Of a DNA stretch of 64,000 nucleotides, positions 9,201 to 18,238 are shown one piece after another (position 1 is the first letter of the stretch; every line of letters starts with the position of its first letter). The notes beneath the pieces are model-generated. The model saw nothing but the letters and a program-made list of their open reading frames with translations, had not been told where the DNA came from and searched no databases. Source of the DNA: Pseudomonas sp. FEN (GTDB taxonomy: Bacteria; Pseudomonadota; Gammaproteobacteria; Pseudomonadales; Pseudomonadaceae); contig NZ_CAJFDC010000015.1 of NCBI RefSeq assembly GCF_904067045.1, positions 1 to 64,000 on the forward strand. Reading direction: 5' to 3'. The position numbers and the translations under genes were made by a program.

Positions 9201-12200
9201 AGGCTGTAGATACTACCGTAGCTGTTGGTCAACGAATCGAGCCGCAGGCCCATGTCGCTACCGCTGAAGATCAGACCGTGGTCGTTGAGCAATGCCCCAG
9301 TGGTCGCGGTCAGGATCTGCGTGCTGCCCAGGGTCCCGTAGTTGTTGATACCGCCCGCATTAACAGTCATCCCAGCGGCCGAGGTCAGCCGGCCATAGTT
9401 GCTCAACTGCCCACCGACATTGATCGCGGTATCCCCGCCCCCGGCAATACTCCCGGTGCTGCCCTGATTGAGCGAAGCGGCGGTCAGCCCCAATGTCCCC
9501 AGGCTGCTATAACGCCCGTTGCCGCCATAACTGCCACTCAGGTTCAGACTCGTCGTGCCATCACTGGCAATCAACCCGTCGTTATTCCAGTTGCCGCCAT
9601 TACCGGTCAGGCTGGTGGACGCCAGCAGTTGTCCGCCCGCCGTCTGGTTCAGGGTATTGACGTTCACCGTCAAGCGTCCGGCCTGGATCACGCTGCTGTT
9701 GGTCCAGTTATCCGCGGTCAGCGTCAACCCACCCCGGGTCACCAAGCTGCCACCCGCATTCAAGATATTCGCGGTGGCGATATCAAAGATGCCGTTACCC
9801 ACATGCAGCAGGCTGCCGCCCAGGTTCAGGAAGCTGGCGGTATTCACGGTCAGGTCGGTGTTGGCGGTTTCCAGCTTGCCGTTGCGGTTGTCGAACAGCC
9901 CGCTGATCTGCAAATCAGTCTTGCCGCTGGTGCCCAGCGCCCGCAGTTGCCCGGTCTGGTTATCCAGGCTGGCGGCGCGCACGCTCAGGGTGCTGTCGCT
10001 TTCGATAATACCCAGGCGGTTGTTCAGCGCACCGTTGAGGCTGAGGTCGATCTGTTGGCCGGCGATCTGCCCGTCGTTGTCGCCACTGTTGTCGAAGTTG
10101 TTGCCGCTGACCTTGACCAACCCCTTGGCGTACAGGCCGCCGTTGCGGTTGTCGAAGTCGGCGGTGGTGATCACGGCATCGCCGCTTTGCGCCGAGATCC
10201 GCCCGCCGTAGTTGTCGATCCCGCCCAGGGCACTCAGATTCAGGCGCTGGGCCTGGGTGATGCCGCCCTGGCGGTTGTTGTTCAGGTCGTAGCCGTTTTT
10301 CAGCACGCCGACGATCCGTGCTTCGAGGGCCGCCTTGATGCTGGCCAGGGTGCCGCCACGGTTGTCGAGGTTGGCGGCGCTGACGTTCAGGTCGCCGTTC
10401 TGGGCAATCAGCTTGCCGCTCTGGTTGTCGATATCGCCTGTGACCGTCAGGTTCAGCGCACCCTGGCCTTGCACCGTGCCCTTGCCGTTGGCGAGGCTGG
10501 CGGCAGTGAGCTTGACGTCGCCGTTCTGGCTGTAGATCAGGCCGTCGCCATTGTTCTGCACGGCGCCGTTGGTGGTCAGGGTCAGTAAGTCGTTGGCCGC
10601 CACGGTGCCGCGATGGCTGTTATCGAGACCGCCGCTGAGCAGGCTCAACAGGCCCTGACTGACCAGTTGCCCACCCTGGTTGTTGATCTGGCTGCTGCGG
10701 CTGATCACCAGCGGCCCGGCGCTGACCAGCTTGCCGTTGGTGTTGGTGAGGACGCCCAGCAGGTCGAGATTGACCGCGCCATTGCCGGTCAGGGTGCCGC
10801 TGGTATTGTCCAGTGTCGTGCCGGTGAAACTCAGGGCTTGTTGTGCGCTGAGGCTGCCAGCGTTGTTCAGGGCCATGGCGTTGAGCGTCAGGGTGGTGGC
10901 GCTGTCGATGGAGCCGCCCGCCGCGTTGTTCAGCAGGCCGCTGACCGTCAGTTGCTGAGCCGCGCCGCTGGACAGAATGCCCGCGCTGTTATCAAGACTG
11001 GCGGCGTTGACGGTCAGGTTTTTCTGGCTGACCAAGGCCCCGCCGCCACTGTTGAGCAAGGCGTCATTAAGCGTCACATCCAGGTTGCCGTTGCGACTGG
11101 AGAGCGTGCCGTTGTTGCGGTTGTCGAGACGGCTGCCGTTAACCGTCAACCCCTGCCAACCGGAAATCAAACCACCCTGGTTGATGATCGAACCGCCCTG
11201 GTTGCTCACGCCAGTGGCGGTCACGTTCAGTTGGTCATTGCTGATCAGCTTGCCGCCGCTGTTGTCCAGGGTACGACCACTAATAGTGAAACTCTGGCTG
11301 CTGGACAGCTCGCCGTTCTGGTTGTTCAGGTCGCGCAGGTGACTGACGGTTAACAGACCTTGGGCGTTCAGCAGACCGTTGCGGTTATCCAGGTCACCAC
11401 CGGCCAGGTCCAGGCTGAGCGCCTGGCTGCCCAGCAGGCGCCCACCGTTCTGGGTCAGGGCGCCGAGGTTCAAGCCGATATCGCCCTTGGCCGAGACTTC
11501 ACCGCCGTTGCTGGAGTCCAGGCTGTTGGCGGTAATCGTCAAGCCGCCCTGGCTGTTGATCAGGCCATTGCCCGTGTTGTTCAGGGCCATGGCATTGAGG
11601 GTTACGGCGCCAGCGCCGAGCAGCGTGCCGCCCTGGTTGTTCAGATCACCACTGGTGATATTCAGGGTTTGCGCGGCGTTGATCAGGCCCAGGCTCTGGT
11701 TGGTCAGTTGCCCCGTGGTGGTCAGGATGAGGTCACCACGACTGGTGACGGTCCCGCCGCTGTTGTCCAGGCTGGCCGCCCGCACATCGAGCGCGGCGGC
11801 GGCGATCTGGCCCTTGAGGTTGCTCAGGGCCTGGTTGATCCGCAAGGTCACGGCCTGGTTGCTCAGCAGCTTGCCGTTGCTGTTGTCGAGGCTGTCGGCA
11901 AGCACGCTGAAGGCCTGGGCGCTGGAGATTTCACCGCCCTGGTTGTTCACGCCCTTGAGGTTGTTCAGCAGCAGCGACGGGGCATTGATCAAACCGTTCT
12001 GGTTGTTCAACTGGCCGTTGTGCAGGTCAAGGCTCAGTGCGCCGTGGCTGAAGAGTTTGCCGCCCTGCTGGTCGAGTCCGCTGACACTGGCGGTCAGGGC
12101 CTTGTCGCTACCGATGCTGCCACCCTGGTTGGTGACCTGCCCGGCCGTCAGGGTGAGCGTGTCACCACTGCTCAGGCTGCCGCTGCTGTTGTCGTAGGTC

Positions 12201-15200
12201 CCGGTGCTGAGGGTTGCCGCGCCCTTGGCGCTGATCACGCCTTGTTGGGTATTGTCGAGGCTGGCACTGTTCAGGGTCAGTGGTTTGTCGGTGAGCAGTC
12301 GGCCGCCCTGGTTGATCAAGGCCCCGGTACTGGTCAGGCTCAAAGCCCCCGCGCTCGACAGGCTGCCCGCCGTGTTGTCCAGGCTGGCGGCGTTGACCGT
12401 CAGATTGCCTTCGCTGCTGATCAGGCCCCGGAGCTGGTTGGTCAGGGCGTTGTCGAGGGTAATGACCAGGCCCGACTGGGCACTCAGGGTGCCGCCGCTG
12501 TTGTCCAGACTACTACCATCGAGCGTTGCACTGCCCTGACTGCGCAACTGGCCCAGGCTCTGGTTGATCACCTGGGCCACCTTGAGCCCCAGCGCCGTGT
12601 CGGACAAGACCTTGCCACCGTCGCTGTTGTCCAGGCGCAAACCGATCAGGCTCAGGTCGGCGCTGCTGGAAATCTCGCCCGCGCGGTTGTCGATCCGGTC
12701 GACGTTGAGTTTCAGCGCTTTTGTCGCCCCGACCAGACCGCCCTGGCGGTTATCCAGGCTGCTGCCGTTCAGGGTCAGCGCGCCAGTGGCGAACAGTTGG
12801 CCGTTCTGGTTGTCCAGGCTGGCGACAGTCGCGGTCACGTCGGCTTTGCCGGAGACCGCGCCGTTGCTGTTGTCCAGGCTATTGGCCGCCAGTAGCAGCG
12901 CGCCGTCGCCGATCAGGGTGCCGTTCTGGTTGGTGAAGGCCTTGGTCACGCCCAGGTCGACAGCACCCCGGCTGCTGATCAGGCCATGGCTGTTGTCCAG
13001 GCTGGCGCTGCGGCTGTCGAGAGCCGCGGCGGAAATCAGACCGTTGAGGTTAGTCAGGGCCTGCGTGATGCGCAGGGTCAAGCCCTGCTCGCTCAGCAGT
13101 TTGCCGTTGCTGTTATCCAGGCTTTGCGCGGCCAGGGTATAGGCCTGGACGCTGGAGATTTCGCCGTTCTGGTTGGCCACTCCGTTGAGGTTGTTCAGCA
13201 CCAGCAGTGGGCCGTTGATCACGCCGTGCTGGTTGTTCAATTGGCCGTTGTGCAGGTCCAGGTTCAGGCGGGTTTTGCTGAACAGTTCGCCGCCTTGCTG
13301 GTCGAGGCCGCTGACGTTGGCGGTCAGGTCCTTGGCACTGGCAATACGACCGGAGGCGCCGTTGCTGACCTGGGTGGCGGTCAGGTTCAGGCTGTCGTCA
13401 CTGGTCAAGTGGCCGCCCTGGCTGTTGTCCAAAGTGCCAGTCGTAATGCGGGTCGCGCCTGTGCCGTTGATCACGCCTTGTTGACTGTTGTCGAGGCTCG
13501 CGCTGCTGAGCACCAAGCCCTGATCCGTGAGGATCGAGCCGCCCTGGTTGAGCACCGCGCCGAGGCTGGTGATCGACAAGGCCGCGCCACTGCCGAGCTT
13601 GCCGGCGTTGTTGTCCAGGCTCGCGACGTTGAGGGTCAGTGCGCCCTCGCTGCTGAGCAGCCCGGTATTGTTGAGCAGTGCGCCGTCGAGGCGGATATCC
13701 AGGCCCTTGAGGCTGGAGACATTGCCGCCAGTGTTGTCCAGGGTCGTGCCGCTCAGGTTCACGGTGCCCTTGGCGAACAGTCGGCCCTTGGTCTGGTTGA
13801 TCAGTTGCGCCACGCTCAGCCCGAGGTCGGTCTCGCTCAACAGCTTGCCGCCGTCGCTGTTGTTCAGGCTCTGGCTGGTGACAGTGACGCGGCTGGCGGT
13901 GCTGGACAGTTCGCCGGCCCGGTTGTCGATCTGCCCGACATTGACAGTCAGGCCTCTGGTGCTGGCGAGCGTGCCGCCGTTGCGGTTGTCGAGGCTTTTG
14001 CCGGTCAGCAGCAAGCTGCCCTGGGCCACCAGCGCCCCGCCCTGCTGGTTCAGGGTCTCGACGTTGGCGGTGAGATCGCCCTGGCTGGCAATACGGCCAG
14101 CGGCGTTGGCGATTTCCTGCGCCTTGAGGGTGACAGGGCCAACCGCGCTGAGCAGGCCACCGCTGTTGTCCAGGCGCGTGCCTTCGTAGCCGATGGCGGC
14201 CTTGCCGATCAGGTTGCCCTTGTCGCGGTTGTCCAGTTGATCGACGACTAGCTTCAAGTCCTTGTCGGCTTGAATCACACCGCCACGGTTGTCGGCCGAG
14301 GCGCCGCGCAAGGTCAGCTGATCCTTGCCCGCCAGGCTACCGCCACGGTTATCGAGGCTGCCGGTGTTGAGGTCGATGGCTTGGCCGGCGCGCAGTTTGC
14401 CCTGCTCGCGGTTGTCGAAGGCGCCAGTGATGGTCGCGCTCAGCGTGCCGTCGACGGCAAGCAGGCTCCCCGCCGCGCGGTTATCCAGGCTGGCGGCGGT
14501 CAGGCCCAGGGCCTTGCCGGAACCGAGCGTGCCGCCCTGGTTATTCAAGGCGCCACTCAGGTCGATGCTCAAGCCCAGGTCGCCCGTGATCTGACCCTGG
14601 CTGTTATCGAGGCTGGCCGCCTTCAGTATGGAAATACCTGAACTTGATACAGTGCCACCGTGATTATTGAATGCACCACTGGCGTTGATATTCAGGCTGT
14701 TACCCGCCGAAATCAGACCGGCAACGTTGTCCAGGGTAGCGAGGGTCAGGCTGACGCCGGAGAGGCTGGAGACTTCGGCGCCACCGTTGTTCAACGAGCC
14801 CAGATTGGCAACCAATGCGCCGCTACTGTGGACCAACCCACCCTGTCCATTGAGCAGTTGCCCGGCAGTGACGCCCAGGGTGCCCGTACTCAGTACGCGC
14901 CCTTTGTTCTGGTTGTCGAGGGTTGTTGCGGTGACGCTGGTTTGCCGCTGCCCGCTCAAGGTGCCGCCCTGGTTGCCCAGGGTTTGCGTGGCGGTGACGC
15001 TCAGGTCGCGGCTGGCAATCACGCTCTGGCCGCTGTTGCTGATGGTCTGCGCCGTGACGCTGACATCGCCCGTGCTGTTGCGCGTGTTGTCGGCATTGAC
15101 CCCGGCTTCGATGATGCCGCTGTTGGTCAACTGGCCGCCGCTGTTGAGGGTGATGCTGTCCCTGGCCGCCAGATTGTTCCGGCTGGTCAGGTCACCCGTG

Positions 15201-16219
15201 GTCTGCACGTTCAAGCTGCTGCCAGCGTAGACCGGACCTTGCGCATCCAGGCTCGCGGCCTTGACGTTGACCGCGCCACTGGCGGCGGCCTGGACCATGC
15301 TCAGTTGGCCGTTGGCATCGAGCTGGATATCGCCGCCGCTGGCCGCCAGGTTGCCGGCCAGTCTGACCCCGACGCCGGCTTCGGTACCGACCAGTTTGAT
15401 GGTGCCGGCGTACATACCGCCCAACGCCGTGGAGTCGATTGCCACCTGGGGCTTGGCACTGCCGTCGTCGGCCCGCGCCGTGGCACTGAGCGTGCGGGCG
15501 TCGACGTCGTTACGACCGGCGATCACGGTCAGTTGCTTGGCGTTGATCTGCGCGTTGATGGTCGCGGCGCGGGTGATGATTTCGAACTGGTCGACATTGC
15601 TCGCGTTGAGACCCGCGCCGTCGATGGACACGCTGCCCTGGTCGACTTGATAGCCGGAGACCTGCCCGTTGGTGATGACGGCTTTGCCGGTAGTCAACGT
15701 AGCCTGCGGCGTATTGATAAAGCCGCAGCCATTGCAACTGATGCCATAGGGGTTGGCGACGATCACATGGGCCGACTGCCCCGCCACCTCGGTATAACCG
15801 CGCAACTGACTCGGACTGCCGCCGTTCACCTCGTTAAGAATGACGTTGGCCGCCGCACCGTTGAAATTCGGGTTGCCTAGAATGATCCCGCCCAGTTGCG
15901 TCGACTGGGTCCGCGCGGTGGCGTTGTTGAGAATGACCCCGTTGGCTCCGACGTTGTAGTCGCTGAACTGGTTATGCGACAACCCTTGGGTATTCGGCGC
16001 GGCGATATTGACGATAGGCACGCCATTGCCGGCCTGGCCAAGCGTGGTACCGCCCCCGCTGACGGCAATGCCGTCCGCCTGGGCCAGCAGCGGCTGCCAG
16101 AACATCGCGTTCGCCAGGATGAACGCCAACCCGCGCTTGGGTAGCCCGAGGAAATGCTCACGGTTTTTCAGGGCGGCAGAAGGCTGCCGCGCCAGGAAGG
16201 CAAACTGACGAACGTCCAT
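3281..16219 (-). CDS. cdiA: CdiA/FhaB-type two-partner secretion effector with C-terminal toxin
   Basis: This 4312-residue exoprotein would be exported by CdiB and deliver a C-terminal toxin to neighbouring cells. The N-terminus carries an extended signal region ending near LLAQADGIAV. The TPS secretion domain follows (about residues 55-300, with NPNF and ANPYGI motifs). Then comes a long beta-helical stalk of 20-residue repeats (LDNSNGxLxS, about 330-2350) containing a tandem duplication of roughly 410 residues, a largely non-repetitive middle section (about 2400-2830) that may bind a receptor, and FHA-2 type repeats (about 2900-3800). A VENN motif sits near residue 4070. About 115 residues later the motif GAKG (seed at 3640-3649) begins a roughly 120-residue terminal domain ending QSVLDSLGLN. 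I do not recognise that toxin family. The frame is intact throughout. The cdiB-cdiA-cdiI order supports CDI rather than a plain adhesin. Confidence 0.9.
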   Translation of the reverse strand: MDVRQFAFLARQPSAALKNREHFLGLPKRGLAFILANAMFWQPLLAQADGIAVSGGGTTLGQAGNGVPIVNIAAPNTQGLSHNQFSDYNVGANGVILNNATARTQSTQLGGIILGNPNFNGAAANVILNEVNGGSPSQLRGYTEVAGQSAHVIVANPYGISCNGCGFINTPQATLTTGKAVITNGQVSGYQVDQGSVSIDGAGLNASNVDQFEIITRAATINAQINAKQLTVIAGRNDVDARTLSATARADDGSAKPQVAIDSTALGGMYAGTIKLVGTEAGVGVRLAGNLAASGGDIQLDANGQLSMVQAAASGAVNVKAASLDAQGPVYAGSSLNVQTTGDLTSRNNLAARDSITLNSGGQLTNSGIIEAGVNADNTRNSTGDVSVTAQTISNSGQSVIASRDLSVTATQTLGNQGGTLSGQRQTSVTATTLDNQNKGRVLSTGTLGVTAGQLLNGQGGLVHSSGALVANLGSLNNGGAEVSSLSGVSLTLATLDNVAGLISAGNSLNINASGAFNNHGGTVSSSGISILKAASLDNSQGQITGDLGLSIDLSGALNNQGGTLGSGKALGLTAASLDNRAAGSLLAVDGTLSATITGAFDNREQGKLRAGQAIDLNTGSLDNRGGSLAGKDQLTLRGASADNRGGVIQADKDLKLVVDQLDNRDKGNLIGKAAIGYEGTRLDNSGGLLSAVGPVTLKAQEIANAAGRIASQGDLTANVETLNQQGGALVAQGSLLLTGKSLDNRNGGTLASTRGLTVNVGQIDNRAGELSSTASRVTVTSQSLNNSDGGKLLSETDLGLSVAQLINQTKGRLFAKGTVNLSGTTLDNTGGNVSSLKGLDIRLDGALLNNTGLLSSEGALTLNVASLDNNAGKLGSGAALSITSLGAVLNQGGSILTDQGLVLSSASLDNSQQGVINGTGATRITTGTLDNSQGGHLTSDDSLNLTATQVSNGASGRIASAKDLTANVSGLDQQGGELFSKTRLNLDLHNGQLNNQHGVINGPLLVLNNLNGVANQNGEISSVQAYTLAAQSLDNSNGKLLSEQGLTLRITQALTNLNGLISAAALDSRSASLDNSHGLISSRGAVDLGVTKAFTNQNGTLIGDGALLLAANSLDNSNGAVSGKADVTATVASLDNQNGQLFATGALTLNGSSLDNRQGGLVGATKALKLNVDRIDNRAGEISSSADLSLIGLRLDNSDGGKVLSDTALGLKVAQVINQSLGQLRSQGSATLDGSSLDNSGGTLSAQSGLVITLDNALTNQLRGLISSEGNLTVNAASLDNTAGSLSSAGALSLTSTGALINQGGRLLTDKPLTLNSASLDNTQQGVISAKGAATLSTGTYDNSSGSLSSGDTLTLTAGQVTNQGGSIGSDKALTASVSGLDQQGGKLFSHGALSLDLHNGQLNNQNGLINAPSLLLNNLKGVNNQGGEISSAQAFSVLADSLDNSNGKLLSNQAVTLRINQALSNLKGQIAAAALDVRAASLDNSGGTVTSRGDLILTTTGQLTNQSLGLINAAQTLNITSGDLNNQGGTLLGAGAVTLNAMALNNTGNGLINSQGGLTITANSLDSSNGGEVSAKGDIGLNLGALTQNGGRLLGSQALSLDLAGGDLDNRNGLLNAQGLLTVSHLRDLNNQNGELSSSQSFTISGRTLDNSGGKLISNDQLNVTATGVSNQGGSIINQGGLISGWQGLTVNGSRLDNRNNGTLSSRNGNLDVTLNDALLNSGGGALVSQKNLTVNAASLDNSAGILSSGAAQQLTVSGLLNNAAGGSIDSATTLTLNAMALNNAGSLSAQQALSFTGTTLDNTSGTLTGNGAVNLDLLGVLTNTNGKLVSAGPLVISRSSQINNQGGQLVSQGLLSLLSGGLDNSHRGTVAANDLLTLTTNGAVQNNGDGLIYSQNGDVKLTAASLANGKGTVQGQGALNLTVTGDIDNQSGKLIAQNGDLNVSAANLDNRGGTLASIKAALEARIVGVLKNGYDLNNNRQGGITQAQRLNLSALGGIDNYGGRISAQSGDAVITTADFDNRNGGLYAKGLVKVSGNNFDNSGDNDGQIAGQQIDLSLNGALNNRLGIIESDSTLSVRAASLDNQTGQLRALGTSGKTDLQISGLFDNRNGKLETANTDLTVNTASFLNLGGSLLHVGNGIFDIATANILNAGGSLVTRGGLTLTADNWTNSSVIQAGRLTVNVNTLNQTAGGQLLASTSLTGNGGNWNNDGLIASDGTTSLNLSGSYGGNGRYSSLGTLGLTAASLNQGSTGSIAGGGDTAINVGGQLSNYGRLTSAAGMTVNAGGINNYGTLGSTQILTATTGALLNDHGLIFSGSDMGLRLDSLTNSYGSIYSLGNLKIDRDGLGGLASSIVNSSSSIQSDGSMSLAASTIKNVRAVLTTNNQGIYTASITETQCIEGFNASDCSDGKENHVWQITQRDKFEVTEASAASSITAGINLSVQGGDLLNQSSSIAAGGSFSAQVNNLTNSGLETGETETSRIFVSERTRHPEGWYANAAAFTNQYWFQSAGYNPNNLGGLQAAMSAFIGSTEREWEQLRTSRKLATGDQSYAAVIQAGGAVNVQAQNGIDNSVVRPGYTYVGVGPRTDTQSSGSNFSTRITVNAQLPPNLAQQQVNPLALPGFSLPTGQNGLFRLSAQGGSGRQASQANLGLQNWSMGGATVSTALRQQSLPGVQARNFQIGDISPVAASDRQLTEATRQVTGSSVGASVINVGGPVDTGSNLIQLPGYSSSDSAITQPGRVQVDTATGISTLARVQGLPDMSVKSNPQKYLVETNPVLTDLKQFMSSDYLLSGLGYNPDTSAKRLGDGFYEQKLIQQAVTARTGQRFIDGQTSDDALFKYLMNNAIASKQELNLQLGVSLTSEQVAALTHDIVWMENATVNGEQVLVPVLYLADANNRLAANGALIQGSDVSLIAGKDLNNAGTLRASNNLSAAAGNDLVNSGLLEAGNRLDLLAGNNVVNKAGGIIAGRDVSVTATTGDVVNERTITIHESRIGDKSEQRGFADSAARIEASNNLTISAGRDIDNSGGVLKSTLDTTLKAGRDVNITSAEQVNGQTLGVRYSDKSVIQNGSSVTAGRDLTVSAGRDLTAIASQIDAKRDIAMAATENLTLASAADEQHSFVKTNKVTRQEDHTRQVSTGVTAGGSVALVAGKDLEVTASRVSAGNEAYLYAGNDLNLNTAQNSDYSYYSKTKKGAWGKKSSTMTERGSEQAVSSVIQAQGKTTIVAVNDVNITGSTVNSDKGALVVRAGNDVNLSAAQNSQFSASAKSKSGGFGFSSTSKMSSDSSSSTSLTGATLSADSTLIQAGHDLVVSASNVVSTEQTNLQARNDIRIESGTEQFSAQHSQSTKKSGLMSSGGIGVTLGSSKNAYTQSTESQMQKASTIGSVLGSVSITAGKDLSVKASDVVADKDINLAGQNVYITDAANDSSTRTAQESSKSGLTLALSGVVGEAVNTAVQTVQAAKQEDDSRLAALQGVKAGLSGYQAWQGAQAIQSGASTGSFVGIALSLGTQKSSSKQVQEQSTSQGSSLTAGKDLNIIAVGSGQPGSATGDIAVVGGKLQAGHDVSMTAARDIDLSAGLNTQRLDGSNKSGGGAIGISLGVGSSGAGLSIFANANSGTGKETGNGNAWTETTVNAGNQLTLKSGRDTTLEGAQATAQKVIADIGRNLTLTSLQDTDRFDSKQANASAGGSFTFGSMTGSASLSVSQDKIKSNFESVQEQTGLFAGKGGYQVNVGEHTQLNGSVIASTASADQNKLSTGTLGWTGLRNEADFSSQHQGISGGTGGDTGSTFLGNMGSLLLTGANNSGHDSSTTYSAVSAGEINIREQGKQQQDVATLSRDVEHANNALSPIFDKEKEQKRLRQAQLIGEIGNQAIDIIRTQGAIETAKALKDPQKVEAARQQLAQSGNTNPTNEQLSTQVTNAVLEDYGTGGNYQRAAQAVTAAIQGLAGGNVAQALVGASAPYLAGVIKASTGDNLEARIMAHAVLGAVLAKSQQTSALAGATGASLGELIATQLYPGKLSSELSEVEKQKISTLSTLAGGLVGGLAGGDSASAVAGGNAAKNAVENNEVSFPLDVGYGAAAASLDAYLVQQGATAEQRSEAQRSQARGDGYKGPGHDFVAGWVYASGGVGAAVVLPELAMGCALAPAMCNETAIIVAEMAGGDAALGGTALGVFGGGALALKGGAKGTTNAPNTSRFIADSAGNTIDLDYTKGLRETNVTVTGTRGGVQYPLQGQAPNSYANLGNGHVVVYGPEGRALYDVSNSRIKVVEWNQAPNGTYFPKKGSDTKAFEGNVPQSVLDSLGLN
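11530..14010 (-). repeat. Tandem duplication of a ~410-residue block in the CdiA stalk
   Basis: Two successive blocks share the same order of landmarks: IDNRAGE(L/I)SS, LNNSDGGK or LDNSDGGK, SGLDQQGG(E/K)LFS, LDLHNGQLNNQ, and LDNSNGKLLS. The DNA for LDLHNGQLNN recurs with a spacing of about 1230 bp (near 12001 and 13231), and that for IDNRAGE with about 1236 bp (12685 and 13921). This higher-order period is on top of the usual 20-residue haemagglutinin repeat and suggests a unit duplication that lengthened the stalk. Boundaries are approximate. Confidence 0.75.
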
Positions 16220-16255
16220 GTCAATATCTCAATGCAACGAGTGCGGTAAATCGAA

Positions 16256-17971
16256 TTAAAGAAAGAAATCCATACGGAAATAGATCGGCGCTTCACGTTC
16301 AGTGATCGGTGCCGGTCGTTCCAGGGAGTTGGCAAAGGTCACGGTAGCGGCGACATGCTTGCCTCGGGCAAACAACTCAATCGAGTCGCTGGTCATGCGC
16401 CCGTGCTGCTCGGCGCTGTAACGGTCATGGCGGATCACGCCCTGGTCATAACCGATACTGGTGCCGTATTCGGAAAGCAGCGGCTGCAACCAGCCCCAGG
16501 TCACCGGCCGGCTCCAGCGCAGTTCATTGCGCCAGTAACCGCCGCTGTCGCCGGACAGCGTCTGATCCTTGTAGCCACGAATGGAGGACTGCCCGCCCAG
16601 GCTCATGCGCTGCGAACTGAACAACACGTCCTGGCTGCGCTGGCCGGTCATCAGGCTGCTGAAGCTGAACGACTCGCCCCATAGCTTGAACGGTTGCAGG
16701 TAGCTGACCGTGGCGGTGTATTTGCGATAACGGGCGTCGGGCTGACCCTGGATGAAATTCGGACCATTGTCCTGAGCATCGAAAGCACTGATGCCATCCT
16801 GCATGCCCAGGTCAAGGTTGACGAAAGCGCTACCGATCCGTCGACCGTGGGTGATGCCGAACTGCGCTTCGCTCAAGCGGTTGCTGCTCTGGGCCAGCTT
16901 GCTCTTTTCGATGAAGTTGTTGGTACGCAGGTAGGTCAGGCCGGTATTGAGCGAGGTCTTGCTCAAGGCATCGCGGTAAATAACCCGCTCCAGTTTCAAC
17001 TGGTGGTTCTGACTGTCGCCGGTCTGCTGGAAATTGAAACCGTTGGCCTGGGCCAGGGAGCGGTAGTCGCTTTCGCTGTAGGTGTAACTCAGATTCCACC
17101 AACCAAACGGCAGGTTGTAGTAGAGCATGGCGTTGCGCGAGTTCTGCTCCTGGTTACTGACGATGTCATGACCACCGCGCAGGGAAAACTGATCGGCCAG
17201 CCCCAACGGACTGTCCCAATCGAAGGTCGTACCCAGTTGTTGCTCACCGGTACTTTTCTGGCCGTCGTTGCTGCGCGACAGCCCGACTCGCCAAGGCTTC
17301 TGCGGGGTGTTCTTGACCAACACCTCGCTACCGCCCACTTCCTTTCCCGGAGCCAGTTCCATCTGCGCCTGATTCGACGGCAAACGGTTCAACTGGTCGA
17401 CCATCTGCTCGATCTCGCGCAGGTTGAGCAACTCGCCCGGCTTGCCGGGAAAACTCATCGCCAGTTCGCGGTCGGACAGGCCGCTGCCATCCGCGCCCTT
17501 CAAGCCTTCGAGCTTGCCCTCGACCACCAGCACCTTCAGGTTGCCGCTGGACAGGTCCTGCTGCGGTAAGTACGCGCGGCTGGTGACCAGGCCCTTTTCG
17601 ATGTAGTGATCGGTGATGACCTTGAGCAACTCATTGAGCTGCGGCACGCCCAGGCACTGGCCGATATAAGGTTTGAGCAGGCGTTCGCGCTCGCCTGCGG
17701 ACAGCGCGTTGGCACCTTGCAGGTCAATGCTCTTGATGGGGAAACAACGGGTCTCGGCCGGGGCCGTTGGCGCCACGGGAGTCGCCGCTTTACCGGGCAA
17801 CTCCTTGAGTTCTTCGAGACGGCGACGCTGCTCTTCGAGCAGGCGATCCTGGCGCTCACGGATCAGGTCGGTGTCACCGGGGGTGGGGGCCGCATGGGCT
17901 GCGCCGAAAGTGCCCAGACAAAATACAGCGGACAGCAGACCACGCCTCGTCCTGAGTGCCAAAACCCACAT
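16256..17971 (-). CDS. cdiB: Two-partner secretion outer-membrane transporter (CdiB/FhaC/ShlB family)
   Basis: This 571-residue Omp85-superfamily beta-barrel would export the adjacent CdiA across the outer membrane. It has an N-terminal signal peptide ending near AAHAAPTPGD, then a charged coiled stretch (RERQDRLLEEQRRRLEEL) typical of the plug helix and linker. A POTRA region follows with RCFPIKSIDLQGANALS and VVEGKLEGLKG. The C-terminal barrel contains SSIRGYKDQ, matching the conserved (V/I)RGY loop of the family, and ends in phenylalanine-leucine. Length is normal for the family. It is 36 bases upstream of cdiA on the same strand, so the two are probably one operon. Confidence 0.92.
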   Translation of the reverse strand: MWVLALRTRRGLLSAVFCLGTFGAAHAAPTPGDTDLIRERQDRLLEEQRRRLEELKELPGKAATPVAPTAPAETRCFPIKSIDLQGANALSAGERERLLKPYIGQCLGVPQLNELLKVITDHYIEKGLVTSRAYLPQQDLSSGNLKVLVVEGKLEGLKGADGSGLSDRELAMSFPGKPGELLNLREIEQMVDQLNRLPSNQAQMELAPGKEVGGSEVLVKNTPQKPWRVGLSRSNDGQKSTGEQQLGTTFDWDSPLGLADQFSLRGGHDIVSNQEQNSRNAMLYYNLPFGWWNLSYTYSESDYRSLAQANGFNFQQTGDSQNHQLKLERVIYRDALSKTSLNTGLTYLRTNNFIEKSKLAQSSNRLSEAQFGITHGRRIGSAFVNLDLGMQDGISAFDAQDNGPNFIQGQPDARYRKYTATVSYLQPFKLWGESFSFSSLMTGQRSQDVLFSSQRMSLGGQSSIRGYKDQTLSGDSGGYWRNELRWSRPVTWGWLQPLLSEYGTSIGYDQGVIRHDRYSAEQHGRMTSDSIELFARGKHVAATVTFANSLERPAPITEREAPIYFRMDFFL

Positions 17972-18180
17972 CGTAGATCCCTCTAAATGGCCTTATGCCA
18001 TTAACGGGGCGCGATCATAGGGTGGCCATTTAATGGCGTCAATAAAGTGTATGAAAATATTTCCGTCCTGACACAAAAAACATCAGGCGCGTGAAAGCGG
18101 CTTGCGCAGCGACCGACAAGGTGCGGGACAGCGTCATAGGCGCGGCATCGACCTAAGTGTTAACGCTGATACAACGCGAT

Positions 18181-18213
18181 AAAAAAGCCGGGGCCCCCTG
18201 ATGTGCCCCGACT
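18181..18213 (-). terminator. Rho-independent terminator of metE
   Basis: On the minus strand a GC-rich stem (AGTCGGGGC pairing with GCCCCGGCT, one mismatch) is followed by six T residues. It lies 26 bases after the metE stop, on the same strand as metE. Confidence 0.75.
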
Positions 18214-18238
18214 CGTCGAGCAGGTTTACAAGCCCGCG

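Noticed and set aside
11360..12895. 511-aa antisense frame over the cdiA repeats
   Set aside because: It mirrors the 20-residue repeat of the opposite strand and has no ribosome-binding site or recognisable domain.
11000..16000. Repetitive 20-residue units as a possible CRISPR or satellite array
   Set aside because: The repeats are coding, degenerate and in frame, as in filamentous haemagglutinin stalks; no identical repeats with unique spacers are present.
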